From: Yeosuana aromativorans
GTDB lineage: Bacteria > Bacteroidota > Bacteroidia > Flavobacteriales > Flavobacteriaceae
DNA: 64,000 nucleotides
Direction: 5' to 3'
Assembly: GCF_014646655.1 (NCBI RefSeq)
Contig: NZ_BMNR01000001.1
Span: 1-64,000 of the forward strand
The translations under genes and the position numbers were made by a program. The notes under the pieces were generated by a model, which was not told the DNA's origin, did no database searches, and worked only from the letters and a program-made list of their open reading frames with translations. This document shows, piece after piece, positions 43,508-53,269 of the stretch. Position 1 is the first letter of the stretch. Every line of letters starts with the position of its first letter.

Positions 43508-43794
43508 ATTTGTTTGTTGGAAGTCATTATTATTTTTTGCATTGAAAGAATATCCCTAGTTATTTTAAAAAGTCTTTCAAACAAATTATTGTGGAGTTCA
43601 TCTAACAAGATAAGACTTCGTGAATTAATTTCGTGCTTTTTTTCTTCACTCATAAAATCACTTACCAACTTTGAATAGCTCTGTTTGGAATTTTTTGTTG
43701 ACTGAATGGTATCAGTGTATGTTTTGATGTTAAAAAAAATCAACACACCAATTAGGACAATAATAAAACAATTGAAAAACAGATTTAATTCCAT
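43504..43794 (-). CDS. Small single-pass membrane protein upstream of the sensor kinase
   Basis: I do not recognise this 96-residue protein. A membrane helix at about 5-24 (LFFNCFIIVLIGVLIFFNI) is followed by a charged helical segment (residues 40-95) that could form a coiled coil. Its stop codon overlaps the kinase start (ATGA, 4 bp), which strongly suggests coupled translation and a part in the same signalling unit. A 240-bp gap separates it from the propeller gene upstream, so it probably has its own promoter. Confidence 0.7.
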   Translation of the reverse strand: MELNLFFNCFIIVLIGVLIFFNIKTYTDTIQSTKNSKQSYSKLVSDFMSEEKKHEINSRSLILLDELHNNLFERLFKITRDILSMQKIIMTSNKQI

Positions 43795-44034
43795 AACTGT
43801 TAGCTAGTTATTCTCACAACAAAAAAATGAATTTTTTGAGATAAAAAAAACACCATTCGCTCATCATTAATATGATTTTGCAACTGATGTTTTTTATGTG
43901 AACTGATTAATAGCATTCTAAATTTAGTTGAATTAGCCGTATCAGGACTAATTTTTCGATAAAAGTATTATTAAAAAAGATTAAGCGCAATAAACAATTA
44001 TTACGCCCAATCAAACAAATCTCAACAACAAGAT

Positions 44035-45891
44035 TTATTTTTTAAGATCATAGGCATTTATGGTTGAACCATTTGCTTGGTAATATAGCATACCTCCAAA
44101 ATCATCAACTTCATAGGTTGGTTTTTTATCTTTAAGTAAAATTTCTTTATCAATTTTGCCGGTATCTTTGTTGACCTTGACCAAACTCACACCCTCATCC
44201 AATTTGGTTAATATAAACTGGGCATCTTTGGTAGCCGAAGTGGCTTTAAACCGTTTGGCCATTTCATTAAATGATGCACTACCTATAGCTGCAAACATTT
44301 TAGACTCTCTATCCATTTGAGCCCCATAACTATTGTATTGACCAATACTGTTTTTATTAGCTCCAGCTCTTGCAGCCGCAGATGCTGACATGGCAGTTGA
44401 AGCCACAGCCAATGCTCCAAATGCTATTTTTGCAAATGTGCTTTTACTTGGTGATTCAAAATACTCATGGAACTTTTGGCTACCATCAAAATTAAGCATC
44501 ATCACGTTTTGATCTGATGATAACAACAGCCCACTATTTCTTACCTCAAAATGCGTTGGGTCTTCTTTTTCCTTAAACTCATATGAAGCTATGCTTGAGA
44601 TATCGCCGGAGTCCTCATCAATGGCCATCAATTCTTCCCCTGTACTGATTAAATAGCGTTTGTGGTTAGGGTCATAAACACTTGTAACCGCTTTAGCTCT
44701 CTTGTATTTTATGGGTTTGTTCCAAATGGATTCGCCTGTGTCTAAATTAATAATATTGGCATCTTCGTCAGTAATATAAATCATACCCTTTGGTGTTAAT
44801 GCCATGGTGTGAATATTCTCTCCTGTCTTTAATGGTTTTTTAAACAATGGTTTTCCGTCAAATGATATTTTATTAATGCCTCCTTCAAAAAGACCAAACA
44901 AAATACCGTCATCCATGACATAAAAATGTTGCACATAACCATTGGTTTTGGGTGCCTTTTCCCATAAATCCTCACCTGTTGCCGCTGATAAAAAAGAAAT
45001 GTTACTTTGTGCCTTGGCAGACATTAATTTTCCCAATCCGCCTTTACCAGAATCGGCCACATCACTAACAATGGCAAGGCCTTTTGGGGTGATTTCAAAA
45101 TTAGACACAATACCTTTTACTTTGTTACCATCCGGCCACACCAAGTTACCAGATGCACCAACTTTGTATATCTCTTGATTTTTCCCATTATTTGATGTTA
45201 CAAAAGCATACATGGATTTTCCGTCCTCAGCAGGTTCAACATAGGCAACGCCTTTAAGTTTTGCTGTCCAAGTTTCATTGCCAGTAGCTAAATCAATTCG
45301 TGTCAATCCCTTGCCCGTTGGAAGTATTAAGCCACCATCAATAATACTAGGGTTTCCTACCATTACATCAAAACCTTTAAGCGTAAACAGTTTCTCTTCC
45401 TTGCCTGTAGCCATATCATAAATACCGACCGCTTGGGCATATTTTTCCTTAGCAGTACGCTGACCAGATACAATCAATTTGTTTTCTGGCAATAATAGTG
45501 TAGGTTGTTGTGCAGCTTTCCATCCATTGGCCTTAGTGTCAAAAACCCGCTGTCCGGTAATCACATCAATCACACTTTGTTTGGCCGAAATACCTGCAAA
45601 ACCGGCTTGACCTACCATAACATACGGTGTGTTGGGAATAATATTGATTTCTTCCTCTTTAACTTTTCCGTAGTCATCAAAATTAAACACTAAGCCTTCC
45701 TGTCCGGGTTTAATACCTGCCAGTCCATTACCGTGCGTGACCAAAAGCACGCCTGAACTGGTAACTGTCATTTTTTCTATTTTTCCACCAACATCATAGG
45801 TGAAATCTGGTGTCTCAGCTTTTTGGGCCAATCCTAAGTTAGAAATGATTGCACCTATAAAAAATGCAATAGTTTGTTTTAAATACCTCAT
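44035..45891 (-). CDS. Secreted PQQ-like beta-propeller protein, function unknown
   Basis: The 618-residue protein has a signal peptide (MRYLKQTIAFFIGAIISNLGLAQ is the region; cut near residue 23). Its many blade-like repeats include GKGLTRIDLATGNETW, LSAATGEDLWEK and NLDTGESIWNKP, as in PQQ-binding-like propellers. PQQ binding itself need not follow. Near residue 475 an Ala-rich, uncharged stretch (AFGALAVASTAMSASAAARA) interrupts the propeller, which is odd for a soluble blade. It stands alone, leftward, with no recognisable partner gene. Confidence 0.75.
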   Translation of the reverse strand: MRYLKQTIAFFIGAIISNLGLAQKAETPDFTYDVGGKIEKMTVTSSGVLLVTHGNGLAGIKPGQEGLVFNFDDYGKVKEEEINIIPNTPYVMVGQAGFAGISAKQSVIDVITGQRVFDTKANGWKAAQQPTLLLPENKLIVSGQRTAKEKYAQAVGIYDMATGKEEKLFTLKGFDVMVGNPSIIDGGLILPTGKGLTRIDLATGNETWTAKLKGVAYVEPAEDGKSMYAFVTSNNGKNQEIYKVGASGNLVWPDGNKVKGIVSNFEITPKGLAIVSDVADSGKGGLGKLMSAKAQSNISFLSAATGEDLWEKAPKTNGYVQHFYVMDDGILFGLFEGGINKISFDGKPLFKKPLKTGENIHTMALTPKGMIYITDEDANIINLDTGESIWNKPIKYKRAKAVTSVYDPNHKRYLISTGEELMAIDEDSGDISSIASYEFKEKEDPTHFEVRNSGLLLSSDQNVMMLNFDGSQKFHEYFESPSKSTFAKIAFGALAVASTAMSASAAARAGANKNSIGQYNSYGAQMDRESKMFAAIGSASFNEMAKRFKATSATKDAQFILTKLDEGVSLVKVNKDTGKIDKEILLKDKKPTYEVDDFGGMLYYQANGSTINAYDLKK

Positions 45892-45997
45892 TGTTGAATT
45901 GTTTTAAAATTAATAGCAATTCAAAAATGCAAATCGTTTGTACTGAAATCAATACGATGAATTACGTATTTTATATATACAGAGTTGGAATAAATTA

Positions 45998-46030
45998 AAA
46001 AGGTTGTCTTATTTAAGACAACCTTTTACA
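45998..46030. terminator. Orphan terminator-like hairpin
   Basis: AAAGGTTGTCTTA pairs perfectly with TAAGACAACCTTT around two bases, with A- and T-rich flanks on both sides, so it could work in either direction. It lies about 107 bp upstream of the propeller start, where no known transcript should end. Confidence 0.6.
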
Positions 46031-46265
46031 ATTAGGTGATAAAATTTAATCCCCCATTAAGTAAATTGATAATAGCATATGTACAAATATCTATTTTTGA
46101 GAATCTATAGAATATTTTTTATAAATACACAAGTAAACTTATTGATAAATACGCAGTTAGTAAAACCCTAAAATAAATCTGGAGGGATTTTTAATCAAAT
46201 CAGTAAGTATTTTAATCAATCAATAAGAAAAAAAAATACCCTTGTAGTGGTGTCATACGGTCAGC

Positions 46266-46286
46266 AACACCAAATGGTGTTTTTTA
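46266..46286 (+). terminator. Terminator-like hairpin upstream of AraC gene
   Basis: AACACC (46266-46271) pairs with GGTGTT (46276-46281) around AAAT and is followed by TTTTT. It could end a short transcript or attenuate the AraC message. Confidence 0.55.
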
Positions 46287-46352
46287 CTAACTCGATTTTT
46301 AAAAAAAACTGCACATTAATTTATACTTTTACAAAGTAAAATTCCTAAAAAA

Positions 46353-47543
46353 TTGTTGTATCCGTTTCTATTCCTCGTAACTGGTATTATTGGTGTGGTT
46401 ACTATTATAGTAATGGCAACCTCATATAAATCCAACCCGTTTTGCAATGCCTATTTATTGATCGCCATTTTAATTGTTTCTTTTCGCTTTTTAGTGCATG
46501 GTAGTTTTGAAATGGGGTTACAGGAAGTTATAAAACCATTTGAAGGGAAGAAAGCCATATTTTACCTAATCATTATTCCTTGTTTTTATTTGTATCACAA
46601 ATGTTTAGCTCTGCAATTAAACACCTATGACCTGAAAGAATTAAAACACCTTGTTTTTATTGTAGTTCTTTATATTATCAACATGAATGGTTACTTAGTA
46701 ACCAGTTTTATATTTAGTTATCTCCCAATAATTAATTTCACCTTAATCAACTTATTTATAATTTTTTACTCAGTATTAATTTACAAAGTGCTAAGTAAAA
46801 ATTTATGGTTTAAAAAAGACCTCCTTATAAGCAATAAACATTTTAAACTGATTAAAAATTGGACAGCTTACTTATTCACAATCAACATATTGACACTTAT
46901 AACATTGATAATTTCATTTTATAATGAACTACACAACCAGTCTAATCTATCGGGAAAATCATTTGCTGTATTTTCTTTGTTTTTTTGGTTATTTATCTAT
47001 TTCAAGATATTGTTTACTCCAGAAATATTGTTCGGACTCCCTATTCTCAATAAGAAATTAATAAAATTCAGTTCCCCTTTAGCAAAAAGCACAGATGATC
47101 AAAAACCAATCAGTGATAATTGGATTTTAGAATCAAGCAATCAAAAAAACGAACAAGATTTAAAGTTGCAGAAAAAAATCATTTCAAGTATTACAAGCTA
47201 CATAAATGAAATTGACAAATTGAGTATTGATGACCATGTTTTTAGAAACCCGAATGTATCCACTTCAGATTTAGCTGCCAAATTAGGTGTTCCAACAAGT
47301 CATATTGTTTATTTATTTAAATACCACTCCAAAATCTCGTTTTCTGAATATCGTACACTTAGTAGAATAAATGACAGTATTAATTTAATTAACAAGGGAT
47401 TTTTAAAAAACAACACCTTAGAAGCATTGGCTTATAAAACCGGGTTTGCATCTTACAATCCGTTTTTTAGTGCTTTTAAAAAAGTAACAGCGCTTTCGCC
47501 TCAAGACTATTTAAAATTAAACAAGACAACCATTGAGGACTAA
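46353..47543 (+). CDS. Membrane-anchored AraC-family regulator
   Basis: The 396-residue protein has about six or seven hydrophobic segments in residues 1-225, then a cytoplasmic AraC DNA-binding domain at about 305-390. That domain has two HTH motifs (STSDLAAKLGVPTSHIVYLF and LEALAYKTGFASYNPFFSAF). The start is a TTG at 46353, needed to include the first membrane helix (YPFLFLVTGIIGVVTIIVM). The first in-frame ATG (residue 22) would cut that helix. Such regulators usually sense an envelope or nutrient signal; none can be named. Its end overlaps GSCFA by 4 bp, convergently. Confidence 0.85.
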   Translation: MLYPFLFLVTGIIGVVTIIVMATSYKSNPFCNAYLLIAILIVSFRFLVHGSFEMGLQEVIKPFEGKKAIFYLIIIPCFYLYHKCLALQLNTYDLKELKHLVFIVVLYIINMNGYLVTSFIFSYLPIINFTLINLFIIFYSVLIYKVLSKNLWFKKDLLISNKHFKLIKNWTAYLFTINILTLITLIISFYNELHNQSNLSGKSFAVFSLFFWLFIYFKILFTPEILFGLPILNKKLIKFSSPLAKSTDDQKPISDNWILESSNQKNEQDLKLQKKIISSITSYINEIDKLSIDDHVFRNPNVSTSDLAAKLGVPTSHIVYLFKYHSKISFSEYRTLSRINDSINLINKGFLKNNTLEALAYKTGFASYNPFFSAFKKVTALSPQDYLKLNKTTIED

Positions 47544-48505
47544 AACTCAATATGTGCATATTCTTTTTTAAGTTGGTTTTGCTTTTGTTTAATCGTTAAC
47601 AGAAATTTTTGATGCGCTTCTGAATCAGGGTTGAAAGGTTTGTGCAGTAATCCTTTTTGAATGGCATCAACCTCATCCATGGTTTTATAGGCGTCATCGG
47701 AAACCCAAACAAACTTGAACTTTTCCCAAATGTAATTGATGGCCGTTTGGTTGGGGTGAATCATGTCCTCTGCATAAAATCGATAATCACGAAGTTCATC
47801 CATCATGATTTCGTAGGACGGAAAATAAAATAAATTATGATTAACGATTGACGATTTTTGATTTAAGAATTGATGAATTGCCGAAATTAAATGCGCCTTA
47901 CTTTGTGAGTTTTCTACAACCCCATCTTTTATGTGGCGTACAGGAGAAACGGTAAAAATAACTTCTACATTAGAATTCACACTCATTACTAATCTTGTAA
48001 TATTTTCAAGTGATTTGACAATTTCTTCTGTGGATAATAATTCTTTTACAAATTCCTTTTGAGCTACTTTATGGCAATTGGCAACAACAGAATTTGTATT
48101 AACAAAACGATACATCCAAGCGGTTCCCAAGGTGATGATGATATGGGATGATTTGTTTATTTGCTTATGTGTTAATGAGATTTTATCATTTAAATCGTTT
48201 AACAAATCTTGCTTAGAAACATTACTCAATTTAGAATGTGCCTCAAAACAATGCCATTGTTCATTATGGAAGAAAACATCTTTTTCAGAATACACTTTCT
48301 GTTTAATAGCATGCTCTACAAGTGTTTCAATAGCCTTGGGATGAAATAAAATCCCAAAGGGATTTTGAAGATTCAGAAACTTAAAATACGCCAGCTTGTT
48401 TCCAATATTTTCAACAAAACAAGAGCCTAATAATAGTATATTAGATTTATAGTCTATTAGATTGTTAGACTGTTTCTTTAAAGACATTTGCGTTTGTAAT
48501 TTCAT
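47540..48505 (-). CDS. GSCFA-domain protein
   Basis: The 321-residue protein shows the motif that names its family, LLGSCFVENIG, at about residues 25-35. An SGNH-like hydrolase pattern also appears, with ITLGTAWMYR and DMIHPNQTAINYIWEKF carrying the Asp-x-x-His. This suggests an esterase/acyltransferase fold, but no substrate is known. No signal peptide is seen. Met7 is an alternative start. The stop codon overlaps the convergent AraC gene by 4 bp. Confidence 0.85.
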   Translation of the reverse strand: MKLQTQMSLKKQSNNLIDYKSNILLLGSCFVENIGNKLAYFKFLNLQNPFGILFHPKAIETLVEHAIKQKVYSEKDVFFHNEQWHCFEAHSKLSNVSKQDLLNDLNDKISLTHKQINKSSHIIITLGTAWMYRFVNTNSVVANCHKVAQKEFVKELLSTEEIVKSLENITRLVMSVNSNVEVIFTVSPVRHIKDGVVENSQSKAHLISAIHQFLNQKSSIVNHNLFYFPSYEIMMDELRDYRFYAEDMIHPNQTAINYIWEKFKFVWVSDDAYKTMDEVDAIQKGLLHKPFNPDSEAHQKFLLTIKQKQNQLKKEYAHIEF

Positions 48506-48546
48506 AATCAGCTAACTAAGATGCAAAGTCACCAAGTAAATAAAGA

Positions 48547-49068
48547 TTATTCTTTCATTTTCCTTTTTTCTTCTTTTTCCAATTTTTTTAATTCTTTTTC
48601 TTTCTTTTTCTCTTCTAAATCTATTTTAGATTTCTCAATATTATTTTTCAGATTATCAATTTTTTTATTTAAGACTTCTAACTTTTCAATATTTTTTTCA
48701 ATCTCTTTATTCGTTTTATCTATCTTTTTATTCAAATTATTTTCCTGTTTGAGAATCTCTTTATTAGATAGTTCATTTGTGTTGTTTGCTTTTGGCAATT
48801 CATTTTTCAACTTTAATAAATCTTCATTCAAGCTGTTGATCTTCTTTTGAATCTTTATCTTTTTATTTTGTTCTTTACTCAATTTTTGTTCATCCGTTTG
48901 AATATTATTTTGCAACATCCGCATCATCATTTGTTGTTGTTGAAACATTTGTTGCTGTTGCATTACCTGATTATTTATTGCACTCCTAGGTGGAGCACTT
49001 GGAAATTGTTGAGCCCAAAAAACAGTTGGAAAAAATAACATCAAAAAATATATAATCTTTGCTTTCAT
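48547..49068 (-). CDS. Secreted coiled-coil protein, function unknown
   Basis: The 173-residue product starts with a signal peptide (MKAKIIYFLMLFFPTVFWAQ). It has a short Gln/Met-rich patch (QQQQMFQQQQMMMRM) at about 37-51. The remaining 110 residues are almost pure Lys/Glu/Asn/Leu heptad-like sequence, a long coiled coil. It is unusually free of aromatic residues after the signal peptide. It lies 11 bp after alaS on the same strand, so it is probably on that transcript. I recognise no family. Confidence 0.65.
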   Translation of the reverse strand: MKAKIIYFLMLFFPTVFWAQQFPSAPPRSAINNQVMQQQQMFQQQQMMMRMLQNNIQTDEQKLSKEQNKKIKIQKKINSLNEDLLKLKNELPKANNTNELSNKEILKQENNLNKKIDKTNKEIEKNIEKLEVLNKKIDNLKNNIEKSKIDLEEKKKEKELKKLEKEEKRKMKE

Positions 49069-49079
49069 AACTTCATATA

Positions 49080-51689
49080 TTAAATAAATTGCTTTGCTTT
49101 TTCTAAGGCCTCCTTAATTCCTGCCGGATTTTTTCCTCCTGCAGTAGCAAAAAATGGCTGACCGCCTCCGCCGCCTTGAATGTATTTCCCAAGTTCTCTT
49201 ACAACTTGTCCGGCATTCAATCCTTTTTCAGCTACTAATTCTTTTGAAATATAACAGGTCAATAAGGCCTTTCCATCATGTTCAGCAGCAAAAAGCAAGA
49301 ACAGATTATTGAGTTCACTGCCCATTTCAAAACACAAATCCTTCATCCCAGCAGCATCCAAATCCAGCTTTTTAGCTAAAAACTGAACGCCATTGATTTC
49401 TGCCAATTCATTCTTAAGGTCTCCTTTAATGTTTTTTGCCTTATCCTTAAGCAAATTGTCTATTTGTTTCTTTAGGTTGTCATTTTCATCTTGAAGCTGT
49501 TGCAGGGCTTTAATAGGCTCCTTGGTGTTGTTAAGCAACGCTTTCATTTCAAAAAACTGCTTATTATTTTCAGTAAAATAGTCTTTTACGGCATCGCCAG
49601 TAATGGCTTCAATTCGTCTGATTCCAGCCGCAACGGCTCCTTCAGATACAATTTTAAAATGCCAAATATCCGCCGTGTTCTTTACATGCGTTCCTCCACA
49701 AAGCTCTATGGATTGTCCAAATCTGATAGCCCTAACCGTATCACCATATTTCTCACCAAATAAGCTCATGGCACCTTCGGCAATGGCTTCTTCCTTTGGA
49801 ATATTGCGTTTTTCTATTAAAGGCAACTTACCTGCAATTCTTGCATTTACAAAATTTTCAACATCCACCAGTTCCTCATCGGTCAGTTTTGCAAAATGCG
49901 AAAAATCAAAACGTAAATGCTTAGCGTGAACAGCACTTCCTTTTTGTTCAACATGGGTTCCTAAAATCTCTCGCAATGCTTGATGCAGCAAGTGGGTTGC
50001 TGTATGGTTACACGCTGTTCTATAACGTTGCGTTGCATCTACAACTGCCTTAAACGTTTCGTTTAGATGGTTTGGTAAGCTTTTAGCAAAATGAATGATG
50101 ACATTATTTTCTTTTTTGGTATCAACAATATAAATCACGTTGCCATGAGCATCTTCCAAATAACCCTTATCGCCAACTTGACCACCACCTTCTGGATAAA
50201 ACGGGGTACTGTTGAACACCAATTGGTACAGTTCACCATCTTTTTTAGACGTGACTTTTCTGTAGCGTGTTAAACTCACTTGGGCTTCTAAGGTATCATA
50301 CCCCACAAATTCCTCATTGGCATCATCAATCAAAATAGTCCAATCATCGGTTGCCATTTCACTGGCTGCCCGTGAACGGTCTTTTTGTTTTTGCATTTCT
50401 GCCTGAAAACCAGCCTCATCCAGTTGCAAGCCTTTTTCTCTTAAAATCAATGCCGTTAAATCAATAGGGAAACCATAGGTGTCATACAATTCAAACGCTT
50501 TCTCTCCTGAAATTGTTTTGTCTTTTGAATCTTCAACAATTTTATTTAACAGAACCAATCCCTGATCAAGTGTTCTTAAAAAAGACTGCTCTTCTTCCCT
50601 TATCACATTTTCTATTAATTGTTTTTGGGCTTTTAATTCAGGGAATGCATCTCCCATCTTTTTACTCAAAACATCCACCAACCTAAAAATGAATGGTTCC
50701 TTTTGTTCTAAAAACGTGAAACTATAACGAATGGCTCTGCGTAAAATCCTACGAATTACATAGCCCGCACCCGTATTGCTTGGCAACTGGCCATCTGCAA
50801 TTGAAAAAGCCACTGCACGAACATGATCTGAAATGACACGTATGGCCACATCTACTTTTTCATCATCTCCATAGGTTTTATCAGCTATTGTTTCTATTTC
50901 TCTGATAATAGGTGTAAACACATCGGTATCATAATTAGATTGAACGCCTTGCAAGACCATACAAAGTCTTTCAAAGCCCATACCTGTATCAATATGTTTA
51001 TTAGGTAAAATTTCAAGTGATCCATTGGCTTTTCGGTTGTATTGCATGAATACCAAATTCCATATTTCAACTACTTGCGGGTGGTCTTTATTGACCAAAT
51101 CCTTTCCGGAAATTTTTACCTTTTCTTCTGCTGAACGAATGTCGACATGAATTTCACTACAAGGTCCACAGGGCCCTTGATCGCCCATTTCCCAAAAATT
51201 GTCCTTTTTGCTTCCCTTTAAAATACGATCTTCAGAGATGTATTGTTTCCAGATATCGTAGGCCTCTGTATCCATAGGCAAATTGTCTTCTTCACTGCCT
51301 TCAAAAACCGTTACATAAAGGATATCTTTATCAATACCAAAAACCTCGGTCAACAACTCCCATGACCACGCAATGGCTTCCTTTTTAAAGTAGTCACCAA
51401 AACTCCAGTTACCCAACATTTCAAATAGTGTATGGTGATAGGTGTCATACCCAACCTCTTCTAAATCATTATGCTTCCCAGAAACCCGTAGGCATTTTTG
51501 AGAATCCACAATTCTATTGTTTTTTGGCTTGGCATTTCCTAAAAAATATTCCTTAAACGGCGCCATACCAGAGTTTACAAACATCAAGGTTGGGTCATCT
51601 TTTAAGACCATCGGAGCCGATGGCACAATACTGTGACTTTTTTCTTTAAAAAAATTTAAAAATTTAGAACGAATATCTTGTGACTTCAT
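49080..51689 (-). CDS. alaS: Alanyl-tRNA synthetase
   Basis: The enzyme charges tRNA-Ala and edits mischarged Ser/Gly. The class II core is at the N-terminus ([35 protein letters not shown]). The editing domain has [13 protein letters not shown] and the zinc site CGGTHV. A C-terminal oligomerisation domain ends in [15 protein letters not shown]. At 869 residues it has the normal length. The ATG at 51689 is chosen over an upstream TTG. It diverges from the M23 peptidase gene with a 206-bp gap. Confidence 0.97.
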   Translation of the reverse strand: MKSQDIRSKFLNFFKEKSHSIVPSAPMVLKDDPTLMFVNSGMAPFKEYFLGNAKPKNNRIVDSQKCLRVSGKHNDLEEVGYDTYHHTLFEMLGNWSFGDYFKKEAIAWSWELLTEVFGIDKDILYVTVFEGSEEDNLPMDTEAYDIWKQYISEDRILKGSKKDNFWEMGDQGPCGPCSEIHVDIRSAEEKVKISGKDLVNKDHPQVVEIWNLVFMQYNRKANGSLEILPNKHIDTGMGFERLCMVLQGVQSNYDTDVFTPIIREIETIADKTYGDDEKVDVAIRVISDHVRAVAFSIADGQLPSNTGAGYVIRRILRRAIRYSFTFLEQKEPFIFRLVDVLSKKMGDAFPELKAQKQLIENVIREEEQSFLRTLDQGLVLLNKIVEDSKDKTISGEKAFELYDTYGFPIDLTALILREKGLQLDEAGFQAEMQKQKDRSRAASEMATDDWTILIDDANEEFVGYDTLEAQVSLTRYRKVTSKKDGELYQLVFNSTPFYPEGGGQVGDKGYLEDAHGNVIYIVDTKKENNVIIHFAKSLPNHLNETFKAVVDATQRYRTACNHTATHLLHQALREILGTHVEQKGSAVHAKHLRFDFSHFAKLTDEELVDVENFVNARIAGKLPLIEKRNIPKEEAIAEGAMSLFGEKYGDTVRAIRFGQSIELCGGTHVKNTADIWHFKIVSEGAVAAGIRRIEAITGDAVKDYFTENNKQFFEMKALLNNTKEPIKALQQLQDENDNLKKQIDNLLKDKAKNIKGDLKNELAEINGVQFLAKKLDLDAAGMKDLCFEMGSELNNLFLLFAAEHDGKALLTCYISKELVAEKGLNAGQVVRELGKYIQGGGGGQPFFATAGGKNPAGIKEALEKAKQFI

Positions 51690-51895
51690 CAATATACTTG
51701 GGTTACTGTGTTGTTAAATTATATTAATTGCAAAACAATTTTTATCTTTACTCTCCTTTTTCCTTTTTAAACCATAAAAAAGGGGATTTTCAACTAAACC
51801 GCATCATAATATTTTTGTGGGTTTAGGCGTTTGCATATAAAAATTAATGATACATTGCATTCCATATAAAGTGCAAAAATAGTATAATTTAAGTA

Positions 51896-52867
51896 ATGAG
51901 TAAGGTAAAATATTATTACGATCCAGAATCACTTTCTTACCGAAAAATTGAGCGCAAAAAAAGAACGACCATCAAATATGCCTTCATGTTTATTTTGGCT
52001 TCTGCACTTTTTGGGTTCATGTTTGTCTTTATTGCCAGCCAGTATGTAGAGTCTCCTAAAGAAAAAGCCTTAAAACGAGAGCTTCAAAATGCCCAACTTC
52101 AATTTCAGTTATTGAATAAAAAAATGGATCAGGCAGAAGCCGTTTTGGCCAACGTGGCAGATAGGGACAACAATATTTACCGTGTTTATTTTGAAGCCAA
52201 TCCCATTCCAGAAGAGCAGCGTAAAGCTGGGTTTGGTGGAATTAACCGATATAAAGATCTGGAAGGCTTTGATAATTCCAAACTAATTATAGAAACCAGC
52301 AAACGATTGGACATTCTTCAAAAAGAGATTGTAGTGCAATCAAAATCCCTTGATGAAATTGCCAAACTTGCCGAAGAAAAAGAAAAACTGTTATCTGCCA
52401 TTCCTGCTATTCAACCTGTGCGCAACGAAGATTTAAAACGCATGGCATCAGGATATGGTATGCGGTCTGACCCATTTACAAAAGTTAGAAAAATGCATTG
52501 GGGCATGGATTTTTCAGCACCAAGAGGCACACCTGTTTACGCCACTGGTGATGGTGTGGTTATTCGCGCAGATAACCGTGCCACTGGCTATGGAAATCAT
52601 ATAGAGATAGATCATGGTTATGGGTACAAGACTTTATATGCCCATTTGTATAAATATAATGTTAGAAAAAACCAAAAAGTAAGACGTGGCGACCTTATTG
52701 GCTTTGTGGGCAGTACAGGCCGCTCTGATGGTCCACATTGTCATTATGAGGTTTCTAAGGATGGTCAACGAATCAACCCTATAAACTTTTACTACGGAAG
52801 CTTAACTCCTGAGGAATTTAACGAACTATTAGAACACGCATCACTAGAAAACCAATCATTAGATTAA
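51896..52867 (+). CDS. M23-family peptidoglycan endopeptidase, membrane-anchored
   Basis: The 323-residue protein probably cuts peptidoglycan cross-links. One membrane helix lies at about 25-48, followed by a coiled coil to about 95. The C-terminal LytM domain covers about 180-305, with zinc ligands in KMHWGMDFSAPRGTPVYA (HxxxD) and GPHCHYEV (HxH). All three metal ligands are present, so it should be active. Its stop codon shares one base with the MerR start. A cell-shape or division role is inference. Confidence 0.92.
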   Translation: MSKVKYYYDPESLSYRKIERKKRTTIKYAFMFILASALFGFMFVFIASQYVESPKEKALKRELQNAQLQFQLLNKKMDQAEAVLANVADRDNNIYRVYFEANPIPEEQRKAGFGGINRYKDLEGFDNSKLIIETSKRLDILQKEIVVQSKSLDEIAKLAEEKEKLLSAIPAIQPVRNEDLKRMASGYGMRSDPFTKVRKMHWGMDFSAPRGTPVYATGDGVVIRADNRATGYGNHIEIDHGYGYKTLYAHLYKYNVRKNQKVRRGDLIGFVGSTGRSDGPHCHYEVSKDGQRINPINFYYGSLTPEEFNELLEHASLENQSLD

Positions 52868-53196
52868 TGCATATAGAATTACCTGAAAAACGATATTACG
52901 GCATTGGTGAAGTAGCCAAGGCATTTGGTGTTAACACATCTCTCATTCGGTTTTGGGAAAAAGAATTTGATGCGCTTAAACCCAAAAAAAACGCTAAAGG
53001 CAATCGTAAATTCACACCAGAAGACATCAAGAACCTCAAGCTTATTTATCATTTGGTTAAAGAACGCGGTTTTACGTTAGAAGGAGCAAAAACCCATCTT
53101 AAGGAAGAAAAGCAAAAAACACTGAATAACTTTGAAATTATCAGTAAATTAGAGGACATCAAATCAACCTTGATGAAAATTAAGGACCAAATGTAA
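52867..53196 (+). CDS. MerR-family regulator, short form
   Basis: The 109-residue protein is little more than the winged HTH of the MerR family (YYGIGEVAKAFGVNTSLIRFWEKEF) followed by a helix (LEGAKTHLKEEKQKTLNN). It lacks Cys ligands, so it is not a metal sensor. The ATG overlaps the peptidase stop codon by one base, so the two are translated together. A role in cell-envelope control is inferred from that pairing only. Confidence 0.88.
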   Translation: MHIELPEKRYYGIGEVAKAFGVNTSLIRFWEKEFDALKPKKNAKGNRKFTPEDIKNLKLIYHLVKERGFTLEGAKTHLKEEKQKTLNNFEIISKLEDIKSTLMKIKDQM

Positions 53197-53269
53197 CATT
53201 TCCTTTAATTTATCAACTAATACTTCAAAACACAACACATAAAAAACCTTAACACTAAAACTATTCAAC

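Larger units (their letters stand above)
45892..46352. other. Divergent intergenic region with two terminator-like hairpins
   Basis: 461 bp separate the propeller gene (-) from the AraC gene (+). No open reading frame of note is present. Two hairpins (45998-46029 and 46266-46286) lie inside although no annotated gene ends here. The region between them, about 230 bp, is AT-rich and could encode a small RNA. It also must hold the promoters of both flanking genes. Confidence 0.5.
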
